A stretch of 6,793 nucleotides of DNA, from contig JAQUZA010000171.1 in assembly GCA_028691595.1 (NCBI GenBank), forward strand, positions 1-6,793. The letters are read 5' to 3'. Within the stretch, counting starts at the first letter, position 1. The number at the start of each line of letters is the position of its first letter. The translations under genes were made by a program, and so were the position numbers. The DNA is from Candidatus Rifleibacteriota bacterium. Its GTDB lineage: Bacteria > Muiribacteriota > Ozemobacteria > Ozemobacterales > Ozemobacteraceae. The notes under the pieces were generated by a model, which was not told the origin of the DNA, made no database searches, and worked only from the letters and a program-made list of their open reading frames with translations. Positions 1 to 5,374 of the stretch are shown here, piece by piece.

Positions 1-51
1 ACCCGTATTGTCAGGTTCCCTGCTCGGTATTCAAAGTTTATTTTGAGCCTT

Positions 52-1056
52 TTACTTTTTGCTCGCCATATAAAGAACATGGTCAACAACGCGGTTGCTG
101 TTGCCCCACTCATTGTCATACCATGAAACCACTTTGACGAACTTGTCGTTTAAAGAGATACCAGCATCGGCATCAAAAATGCTCGAGCGTTGGTCACCAA
201 CGAAGTCTGTTGAAACGACTGCATCTTCTGTGTAGCCGAGAATACCCTTCATGGTGGTTTCAGAGGCTTCTTTCATTGCGGCTTTAATCTGATCGTAAGT
301 TGCCGGTTTTTCGAGGCGGCAGGTCAGATCGACAACAGATACGTCAGGGGTCGGCACGCGGAAAGCCATGCCGGTAAGTTTGCCGTTCAGTGACGGAATA
401 ACTTTGCCAACAGCTTTAGCGGCACCGGTTGATGATGGGATGATGTTCTGGGCAGCGCCGCGGCCACCGCGCCAGTCTTTTGCAGACGGGCCGTCAACGG
501 TTTTCTGGGTGGCAGTGGTTGCATGAACGGTGGTCATAAGGCCTTCGACGATGGTGAATTTGTCATGCAGAACCTTGGCGATCGGTGCCAGGCAGTTGGT
601 GGTGCATGAAGCGTTTGAAACGATGTCGATGCTGTTGTTATAGGAGTTCTCGTTAACGCCCATGACGATCATTGGTGTGTCATCCTTTGAAGGAGCTGAC
701 ATGATGACCTTTTTGGCACCGGCGGCGATGTGTTTGGCAGCTGTTTCTTTGGTCAGAAACAGGCCGGTTGATTCGACCACATATTCGGCACCCACTTCGC
801 CCCATTTAAGGTTGGCGGGGTCTTTTTCTGCGGTAACGCGAATTGCATGACCATTAACCACGAGCTTGCCGTTTTCAACCTTGACATCGCCTTTGAACTG
901 GCCATGGGTTGAATCATATCTGAGCATATAAGCCATATAATCAACATCAATCAGGTCGTTGATGCCGACGATTTCAATGTTGGGGTTGCCGATTGCGGCT
1001 CTGAAAACCAGACGACCAATGCGGCCAAAACCGTTGATTCCTACTTTAACTGACAT
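52..1056 (-). CDS. gapA: Glyceraldehyde-3-phosphate dehydrogenase, NAD-dependent type I
   Basis: Oxidises and phosphorylates glyceraldehyde-3-phosphate to 1,3-bisphosphoglycerate in glycolysis, working in reverse in gluconeogenesis; a cytoplasmic homotetramer in the family. The protein is 334 residues, a normal length. The N-terminal dinucleotide-binding motif is NGFGRIGR (8-15), and D34 (IND, 32-34) is the acidic residue that favours NAD over NADP. The active-site motif SNASCTTNC (147-155) holds catalytic C151; H178 lies in TTVHATT (175-181), and R233 in AFRVPTP (231-237) contributes to phosphate binding. It resembles the E. coli GapA type across its whole length. One oddity: the usual NExGYSN near the C-terminus reads NEWGNSN, with N319 where a tyrosine is normal. 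The gene has its own predicted promoter and follows a terminator, so it is a separate unit from cmk-rpsA. No terminator is visible in the 51 nt after its stop, so the transcript may continue. Confidence 0.97.
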   Translation of the reverse strand: MSVKVGINGFGRIGRLVFRAAIGNPNIEIVGINDLIDVDYMAYMLRYDSTHGQFKGDVKVENGKLVVNGHAIRVTAEKDPANLKWGEVGAEYVVESTGLFLTKETAAKHIAAGAKKVIMSAPSKDDTPMIVMGVNENSYNNSIDIVSNASCTTNCLAPIAKVLHDKFTIVEGLMTTVHATTATQKTVDGPSAKDWRGGRGAAQNIIPSSTGAAKAVGKVIPSLNGKLTGMAFRVPTPDVSVVDLTCRLEKPATYDQIKAAMKEASETTMKGILGYTEDAVVSTDFVGDQRSSIFDADAGISLNDKFVKVVSWYDNEWGNSNRVVDHVLYMASKK

Positions 1057-1062
1057 GTCTTG

Positions 1063-1067
1063 CCTCC
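1063..1067 (-). promoter_or_regulatory. Shine-Dalgarno of gapA
   Basis: GGAGG lies 6 nt upstream of the ATG at 1056. It decides the start: the frame stays open to an ATG at 1179, but that extension would run through the predicted promoter and the terminator U-tract and has no homology to GAPDH. Confidence 0.9.
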
Positions 1068-1124
1068 GAATTTTATTTTTTGCGTATCGGTTGTGAAAAA
1101 GGGGACAATGAAAAGTACGCACTC

Positions 1125-1154
1125 TTTTTACTTTGTCGAAGGACCTCTTGTCAA
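1125..1154 (-). promoter_or_regulatory. Predicted sigma-70-type promoter for gapA
   Basis: On the minus strand a perfect -35 box TTGACA (1154-1149) is followed, after 18 nt, by TAAAAA (1130-1125; 4 of 6 matches to TATAAT). It lies between the rpsA terminator and the gapA start, leaving a leader of roughly 60 nt. An alternative pair, TCGACA (1139-1134) with TACTTT (1117-1112), is possible but weaker in the -10 box. The position makes a promoter here very likely; the exact boxes are less sure. Confidence 0.6.
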
Positions 1155-1177
1155 TCCCCCAATTTTCTGGCAAAGGC

Positions 1178-1211
1178 AAAAAATCATCCCCGCCATCAGG
1201 CGGGGATGATT
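1178..1211 (-). terminator. Rho-independent terminator after rpsA
   Basis: A perfect 13-bp inverted repeat (1182-1194 with 1199-1211) with a 4-nt loop and a GC-rich core (CCCCGCC/GGCGGGG). In the minus-strand transcript it is followed by a run of six U (1183-1178, two of them in the stem). It begins 36 nt after the rpsA stop codon and ends the upstream transcription unit just before the gapA promoter. Confidence 0.93.
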
Positions 1212-1247
1212 GTGAAGGCTGTCTGACAGGGTGTTAACCCTGCTGTA

Positions 1248-3236
1248 TTATTTGTCGAGTTTCGATTTGAAAGATTCGAGCTGAGCTTTGAGCAGATCGC
1301 CGATTGTATCAGAGAAACCTGATTCAGATTCAGCCTGGTATTTCTTCAATTCCTTGGCATCGCTGTCCATGTTGGCTTCTTTGATTGAGAGTTTCAGGCG
1401 GCGGTTCTTGCGGTCGAGTTCAAGCACCTTATAGGTGACTGTGTCGCCCTGCTTAACAACTTCAGAGGGGCTGTTAACCCGCTGAGCTGAGAGCTGAGAG
1501 ATATGAACGAAACCGGTAACTCCTTCGGTGACGGCAATTTCAACGCCATTTTCGAGAAGAACGGCAACTTTGCCCTGATGAACACTGTCTTTGGTGAACT
1601 TGCGCTCAACGTCTTTCCAGGGGTCATCCTGCATGCGGCGCAGTGACAGACCGATTTTCTGCTTGTTCTTGTCGATTTCATAGACCATGACGGTAACCTG
1701 ATCGCCAACTTTGAGAGCTTCGGTCGGGTTTTCGACATCATTCTGCCATGAAAATTCAGAAACGTGCAGCAGGCCTTCGAGGCCATTTTCCAGCTGAACA
1801 AAGGCACCGTAGGGAACCAGGTTTTTAACGACACCGGTAACCTGATCGCCGATTTTGTATTCGTATTCAACTCTTTCCCAGGGGTCGGTGGTGGTCTGTT
1901 TCAGGCCCAGAGAAAGTCTGTGGCTGGCAGTGTCGATGTTAAGAATTTTAACTTTAACTTCCTGGCCTTTTTCGAGAATTTCTTTGGGATGATTGACTTT
2001 TTTGACCCAGTCCATGTCGGAAACGTGCAGCAGACCTTCAACGCCCTGAGCGATTTCGATGAAAGCACCGAAATCAGTCATGTTGTTAACTTTGCCAGTT
2101 ACAACGTCGCCGATTTTGTATTTGGAAGTAACCTGTTCCCACGGGTGGGGGAGGACTTCTTTGTATGAAAGGGAAATGCGCTTCTTTTCTTTGTCGATTT
2201 CTTTTACTACGATATCGATTTCGTCACCAGTCTTGACGACTTCGCTTGGGTGCTTGATATTTCTTGCCCATGAGAGGTCAGAAATATGAACGAGGCCTTC
2301 AACGCCTTCTTCAAGCTCAACAAATGCGCCGAAATCCATGAGGTTTTTAACTTTGCCATGATATTTCTGGCCAACCTTGTAGCGGTTGTCAACTGTTTCC
2401 CAGGGGTTTTCTTTTTTCTGTTTGATGCCAAGGCTGATTTTGCCTTTTTCGACATCCATTTTCAGAATTTTGGCTTCAATTTCTTCGCCTGGCTGAACAA
2501 CTTCGCGTGGGTTTGAAATTACCGACCAGCTTAGGTCGTTGCGGTGAATCAGGCCTTCAACGCCATCACCAAGGTCTACGAAAGCACCGTATTCAACGAT
2601 TCTTGAAACAACGCCTTTGATAACATCATCAACGTTGAATTTTTCGAAAATTTCGCCTTTGCGTTTGTCGCGAACCTTATCAAGGATGGCGCGTTCTGAA
2701 ACGACGACATTCTTGCGGCGGCGGTCAAATTCAGTGATAACCATCGGAAAGCTCATGCCAATGCTTTCTTTGGCGTTCTTGCCGTGTGAAAGCTGACTCT
2801 GTGGCAGAAATGCTCTTACGCCCATGACGCTGACGTTATAGCCGCCCTTGATGCGTTCTTTAACGATACATTCAACCGGAGTTTTATTCTTGAAGGCTTC
2901 GTCAAGTTCGTCCCATGAACCGAGTTCCTGGGCGCGGCGGAAAGAAAGGAGAAGCTGGCCATGGCCATCATCAACCTTCTTCACATAAACTTTGATTTCA
3001 TCGCCAACATTATATTTGGCTTCTTCGCCATCAAATTCGTCTATCGGAACGATGCCGTCAGATTTGTAGCCGAGATCGACATAAATGCCGCTCTGGTTCT
3101 TCTCGATAACGGTGCCAGTTACAATGGCCCCCCTGGAGATTGTTCGGAACTCACCGTTCAGCGCTTCCTCCATCGTCATCTGGTTCTCTTCGGCGCTTTC
3201 AGCCTGTTCCTGTTGGGTGTTTTTAACTTCGGTCAT
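1248..3236 (-). CDS. rpsA: 30S ribosomal protein S1, possible separate product from an internal start
   Basis: S1 binds mRNA leaders and brings them to the 30S subunit. Starting at the ATG at 3236 (codon 241 of the long frame) it is 662 residues, longer than E. coli S1 (557). The first residues (MTEVKNTQQEQ, then an acidic stretch) look like a normal S1 N-terminus, and GGAGG sits 5 nt upstream. In this numbering I count seven S1 (OB-fold) domains: about 35-101, 118-183, 203-273, 288-360, 375-447, 462-534 and 549-621. Domain 2 has the GGYNV...RAFLP signature typical of S1 domain 2. Domains 3-6 keep the aromatic pairs and histidine of RNA-binding S1 domains (YGAFV or DFGAF, then GLxH). Domain 7 lacks the aromatic pair (NGVEI) but keeps GFVH, as the last E. 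coli domain is also diverged. Identity as S1 is firm; whether the free form is made is inferred from the ribosome binding site. Confidence 0.8.
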   Translation of the reverse strand: MTEVKNTQQEQAESAEENQMTMEEALNGEFRTISRGAIVTGTVIEKNQSGIYVDLGYKSDGIVPIDEFDGEEAKYNVGDEIKVYVKKVDDGHGQLLLSFRRAQELGSWDELDEAFKNKTPVECIVKERIKGGYNVSVMGVRAFLPQSQLSHGKNAKESIGMSFPMVITEFDRRRKNVVVSERAILDKVRDKRKGEIFEKFNVDDVIKGVVSRIVEYGAFVDLGDGVEGLIHRNDLSWSVISNPREVVQPGEEIEAKILKMDVEKGKISLGIKQKKENPWETVDNRYKVGQKYHGKVKNLMDFGAFVELEEGVEGLVHISDLSWARNIKHPSEVVKTGDEIDIVVKEIDKEKKRISLSYKEVLPHPWEQVTSKYKIGDVVTGKVNNMTDFGAFIEIAQGVEGLLHVSDMDWVKKVNHPKEILEKGQEVKVKILNIDTASHRLSLGLKQTTTDPWERVEYEYKIGDQVTGVVKNLVPYGAFVQLENGLEGLLHVSEFSWQNDVENPTEALKVGDQVTVMVYEIDKNKQKIGLSLRRMQDDPWKDVERKFTKDSVHQGKVAVLLENGVEIAVTEGVTGFVHISQLSAQRVNSPSEVVKQGDTVTYKVLELDRKNRRLKLSIKEANMDSDAKELKKYQAESESGFSDTIGDLLKAQLESFKSKLDK

Positions 3237-3956
3237 ACGTTCCTCCATTGGGATCAAATTGTCCCGGGTATTAGTTACAATTATGATAATCCGATCAATG
3301 ACCTGGTCTATGGTCAATGCGGTAGTATCCAGAAATACTGCTCCATCAGCCTGCTTGAGCGGAGCGAACTCACGGTTTGAGTCATATTCGTCTCGTCTGG
3401 CGATTTCCTGTTTGAGACTTTCGATGTCGGCCTCAAAACCTTTTTCGTGCAGGTCGTGCAGGCGGCGGCGGGCCCTTTCTTCAATTGAAGCGGTCAGATA
3501 AATCTTGGTGCGGGCCTGCGGAAAAACCACCGAACCAATATCACGACCATCAACGACCCAGTTACCGTGCTGGCCGATCTGTCGCTGCAGCGAGGTCATA
3601 CATTCGCGAACGCCCTGATCGGCCGCCACGGCTGATACACTGCGGGCAACCTCAGGCTTGCGAATGTCATTGGTCACTTCAATATTTTTCAGAAAAACGC
3701 GTGGCTGTGCAGATTCTTTGCTGGTCTCGAAACGCAGACCACAATCGCTGGCACAACGGCGCAAAGAGGCGGTATCAGAAAATTCGATGCCATCCTGAAG
3801 AGCTTTCAGGGTTACAGCCCGATACATGGCTCCGGTGTCGAGATAACCGTAACCGAGACGCTCGGCGGCCATTCTCGCGACCGTACTTTTGCCGGCCCCG
3901 GCGGGACCGTCAATGGCGACCACATCACATGAACCTTTGTTGCTGGGCGAATGCAA
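1248..3956 (-). CDS. cmk-rpsA: Cytidylate kinase fused in frame to 30S ribosomal protein S1
   Basis: One open frame of 902 codons. Residues 1 to about 230 are CMP/dCMP kinase, which phosphorylates CMP and dCMP with ATP: P-loop GPAGAGKST (17-25), DTGAMYRA (40-47), DGRDIGSVVFP (136-146), arginine-rich lid SIEERARRR (157-165), and R188, D192 and R195 in the CMP-binding region (RDEYDSNR, 188-195). This part alone matches the usual length of about 225 residues and ends in the expected last helix (IDQVIDRIIIIV). A nine-residue linker (232-240) follows, then ribosomal protein S1 from M241 to the end. No stop separates the parts. The start is uncertain. The TTG at 3956 is the first possible start after an in-frame TGA and gives a normal N-terminus, but its nearest AGGAG (3974-3970) is 13 nt away; the GTG at 3923 would also leave the P-loop whole. 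The gene lies in the conserved aroA-cmk-rpsA order and ends before a strong terminator. Confidence 0.9.
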   Translation of the reverse strand: MHSPSNKGSCDVVAIDGPAGAGKSTVARMAAERLGYGYLDTGAMYRAVTLKALQDGIEFSDTASLRRCASDCGLRFETSKESAQPRVFLKNIEVTNDIRKPEVARSVSAVAADQGVRECMTSLQRQIGQHGNWVVDGRDIGSVVFPQARTKIYLTASIEERARRRLHDLHEKGFEADIESLKQEIARRDEYDSNREFAPLKQADGAVFLDTTALTIDQVIDRIIIIVTNTRDNLIPMEERMTEVKNTQQEQAESAEENQMTMEEALNGEFRTISRGAIVTGTVIEKNQSGIYVDLGYKSDGIVPIDEFDGEEAKYNVGDEIKVYVKKVDDGHGQLLLSFRRAQELGSWDELDEAFKNKTPVECIVKERIKGGYNVSVMGVRAFLPQSQLSHGKNAKESIGMSFPMVITEFDRRRKNVVVSERAILDKVRDKRKGEIFEKFNVDDVIKGVVSRIVEYGAFVDLGDGVEGLIHRNDLSWSVISNPREVVQPGEEIEAKILKMDVEKGKISLGIKQKKENPWETVDNRYKVGQKYHGKVKNLMDFGAFVELEEGVEGLVHISDLSWARNIKHPSEVVKTGDEIDIVVKEIDKEKKRISLSYKEVLPHPWEQVTSKYKIGDVVTGKVNNMTDFGAFIEIAQGVEGLLHVSDMDWVKKVNHPKEILEKGQEVKVKILNIDTASHRLSLGLKQTTTDPWERVEYEYKIGDQVTGVVKNLVPYGAFVQLENGLEGLLHVSEFSWQNDVENPTEALKVGDQVTVMVYEIDKNKQKIGLSLRRMQDDPWKDVERKFTKDSVHQGKVAVLLENGVEIAVTEGVTGFVHISQLSAQRVNSPSEVVKQGDTVTYKVLELDRKNRRLKLSIKEANMDSDAKELKKYQAESESGFSDTIGDLLKAQLESFKSKLDK
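1374..2630 (-). repeat. Tandem S1-domain repeats with an 87-codon period
   Basis: Five consecutive S1 domains at the protein level. The inter-domain linker PWE (PWK in the last copy), followed by a tyrosine- or lysine-rich stretch, recurs at fused-protein residues 518, 605, 692 and 779, that is every 87 residues or 261 bp exactly (TGG codons at 2402, 2141, 1880 and 1619). The pattern YGAFV/DFGAF then GVEGLxH recurs in the first four domains; the fifth is diverged. The DNA copies have drifted, so this is an old protein-domain duplication rather than a recent DNA repeat. Confidence 0.85.
3234..3246 (-). promoter_or_regulatory. Strong ribosome binding site and ATG for S1 inside the cmk-rpsA frame
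   Basis: Reading the minus strand, GGAGGA (3246-3241) is followed by ACGT and ATG (3236-3234). GGAGG lies 5 nt from the ATG, a near-ideal arrangement identical in form to the one before cyuA and similar to gapA. It falls exactly where S1 homology begins. In the fusion frame the same bases encode M-E-E-R-M. Activity is inferred; the sequence match is direct. Confidence 0.8.
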
Positions 3957-4087
3957 GGTCTTGAAAAGACTCCTATAAACTCATCGGTTGGCAATAATGA
4001 ACCGACTAATGGGCGACATCGTACACTATTTTTGTTTGTTTTGCAAGCAAAAAAAGCAGCAAAGATAATTGTAAAGACCTTTTTACA
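3957..4087 (-). other. AT-rich gap between aroA and cmk
   Basis: 131 nt without a gene. It holds a seven-T run (4057-4051 on the minus strand) that is not preceded by a GC-rich stem, so I do not call it a terminator, and no good promoter boxes. Near the cmk end it has a 6-bp inverted repeat and the AGGAG and small hairpin described separately. aroA and cmk-rpsA are therefore probably co-transcribed, but a promoter in this gap cannot be excluded. Confidence 0.6.
3984..4005. repeat. Short inverted repeat upstream of cmk
   Basis: TCGGTT (3984-3989) and AACCGA (4000-4005) are perfect inverted arms separated by 10 nt. It could be an operator or a small RNA stem in the cmk leader. Arms this short can arise by chance, and no regulator is encoded in the window. 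Confidence 0.25.
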
Positions 4088-5374
4088 TCAGCCATGAATA
4101 AATGATTTCAAGCGTGTGAAGAAATCTGGAAAAGAAATTTTTACACAATCCGGATTTTTTAAAATTTGGCCGTTGGTGCTGCGGCAGGCCAGAATTGCAA
4201 AAGCCATTGCCAGACGATGATCGTTGTTGGGGTCAAGTTCGGCCTGAACCAGAATTTCATCGCTTCCGGTTATGCTGAACCCATCAGTGTGCTCCTGGCA
4301 GCTTATTCCAGTCTTTCTAAATTGAGATACAAGATTGGCAATCCGGTCACTTTCTTTGTGGCGAAGTTCACTCGCTCCGGTTACCCGTGAATTACCCTGA
4401 GCAAAAGCCATGGCTACCGCAAGAACCGGCAATTCATCAACAAGCGCGGGGATTTCTTCGGCACCTATATTTGTGCCCTTCAGAGGGCCACCTTTTATTG
4501 TTACTGTACCTCTTGGTTCCCAGTCATTTTCGCTCACTTTTATCTCAACGGCTGCCCCCATGCGACGCAGGACTTCTAGAAACTTTATTCGACCCGGATT
4601 CAGGCAGACATCGATAACTTCAAGTCTGCTGCCCGGAAAAAGAGCCGCTGCCACAAGAAAAAAGGCCGCGCTGCTGATGTCGCCAGGTATGGAAAATGAG
4701 TATGAACCTTGTAATGACACCGGCCCTTCGATGCTTGTTCTGCCATCGGAAACGTTTATTTCGGCACCCAGTTTTTTAAGCAGCCGTTCGGTGTGATCAC
4801 GGCTGGAGCGAGTTTCTTGAACCTGTGTTATGCCGCTGGCGCTTAAACCGGCCAGAAGAACAGCCGATTTTATTTGTGCCGAACCGACCTGATTGTTGTA
4901 TTGAATTGCGTGCAGGTTCTTTTTGCCTGATATCAATATTGGAAGGGTGCCGTCACTGGTGCATGAAATTTCTGCGCCCATGCTGGCAAGGGGGGTAACG
5001 ACCCTCAACATGGGCCGCCGGCGCAGTGATTCGTCACCGGTAATGACGTAGCTTCCCGGTTTTGCTGCCAGTATGCCAGCAAGCAGTCTGGCGCTGGTAC
5101 CTGAATTCATGCAGTCGAGTTCGCAGAACTGATTTTCTTGAACAGGCGCAAGGTCGGCATTGCTCAATAAAAGCCGATCTGACTTTCGGGTGACTTTTAT
5201 CCCCAGTTTTTCGACCAGTGACAGACTTGTTAATACATCACTGCCTTCGGGCAGGTTAGAGATATCCAGACTGCCTTTCAATAAAAGAGAAATAAGCACC
5301 AGCCGGTGCGCAATTGATTTGTCCCCGGGCAGATGCAGGCTCGCATCAAAACCTTTCGCAGGGTTAATCAGCAT
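4088..5374 (-). CDS. aroA: 3-phosphoshikimate 1-carboxyvinyltransferase (EPSP synthase)
   Basis: Joins shikimate-3-phosphate and phosphoenolpyruvate to give EPSP, the sixth step of the shikimate pathway, in the cytoplasm. At 428 residues it matches the family length (E. coli 427). Substrate-site motifs are intact: LPGDKSIAHR (15-24, with K19, S20, R24), NSGTSAR (90-96), RRRPM (118-122), SAQIK (165-169), SRDHTE (191-196), VDELPVLA (312-319, with D313), HKESDR (339-344, with E341 and R344) and NDHRLAMA (384-391, with R387). NSGT and RDHTE resemble Bacillus-type enzymes more than the E. coli type. I chose the ATG at 5374 because it sets the usual short N-terminus before PGDKS; an upstream ATG at 5422 adds 16 unrelated residues. 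The start lies inside the 3' end of cyuA (ATGCTGATTAA shared) with no clear Shine-Dalgarno, so translational coupling is likely. cmk follows 131 nt downstream, a conserved neighbourhood. Confidence 0.95.
   Translation of the reverse strand: MLINPAKGFDASLHLPGDKSIAHRLVLISLLLKGSLDISNLPEGSDVLTSLSLVEKLGIKVTRKSDRLLLSNADLAPVQENQFCELDCMNSGTSARLLAGILAAKPGSYVITGDESLRRRPMLRVVTPLASMGAEISCTSDGTLPILISGKKNLHAIQYNNQVGSAQIKSAVLLAGLSASGITQVQETRSSRDHTERLLKKLGAEINVSDGRTSIEGPVSLQGSYSFSIPGDISSAAFFLVAAALFPGSRLEVIDVCLNPGRIKFLEVLRRMGAAVEIKVSENDWEPRGTVTIKGGPLKGTNIGAEEIPALVDELPVLAVAMAFAQGNSRVTGASELRHKESDRIANLVSQFRKTGISCQEHTDGFSITGSDEILVQAELDPNNDHRLAMAFAILACRSTNGQILKNPDCVKISFPDFFTRLKSFIHG

Noticed and set aside
1057..1179. 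41-residue N-terminal extension of GapA
   Set aside because: It runs through the predicted promoter and terminator U-tract, lacks GAPDH homology, and the ATG at 1056 has an excellent GGAGG.
1764..2168. 134-codon plus-strand frame and other frames opposite or within the S1 repeats
   Set aside because: They arise from the repetitive S1-domain coding sequence; their own similarity to each other mirrors the S1 repeats.
3237..3300. The fusion as a simple frameshift artefact
   Set aside because: The kinase C-terminal helix and S1 are in the same frame with no out-of-frame stretch, so an indel is not needed to explain it. A single substituted stop codon in the linker cannot be excluded without reads.
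3485..3964. 159-codon plus-strand open frame opposite cmk
   Set aside because: It lies entirely opposite the kinase domain, which has all family motifs. The plus-strand translation is low-complexity, rich in Arg and Pro, and resembles nothing known.
4041..4070. T-rich run after aroA as a terminator
   Set aside because: No GC-rich stem precedes it; only weak AT-rich pairing with mismatches is possible.
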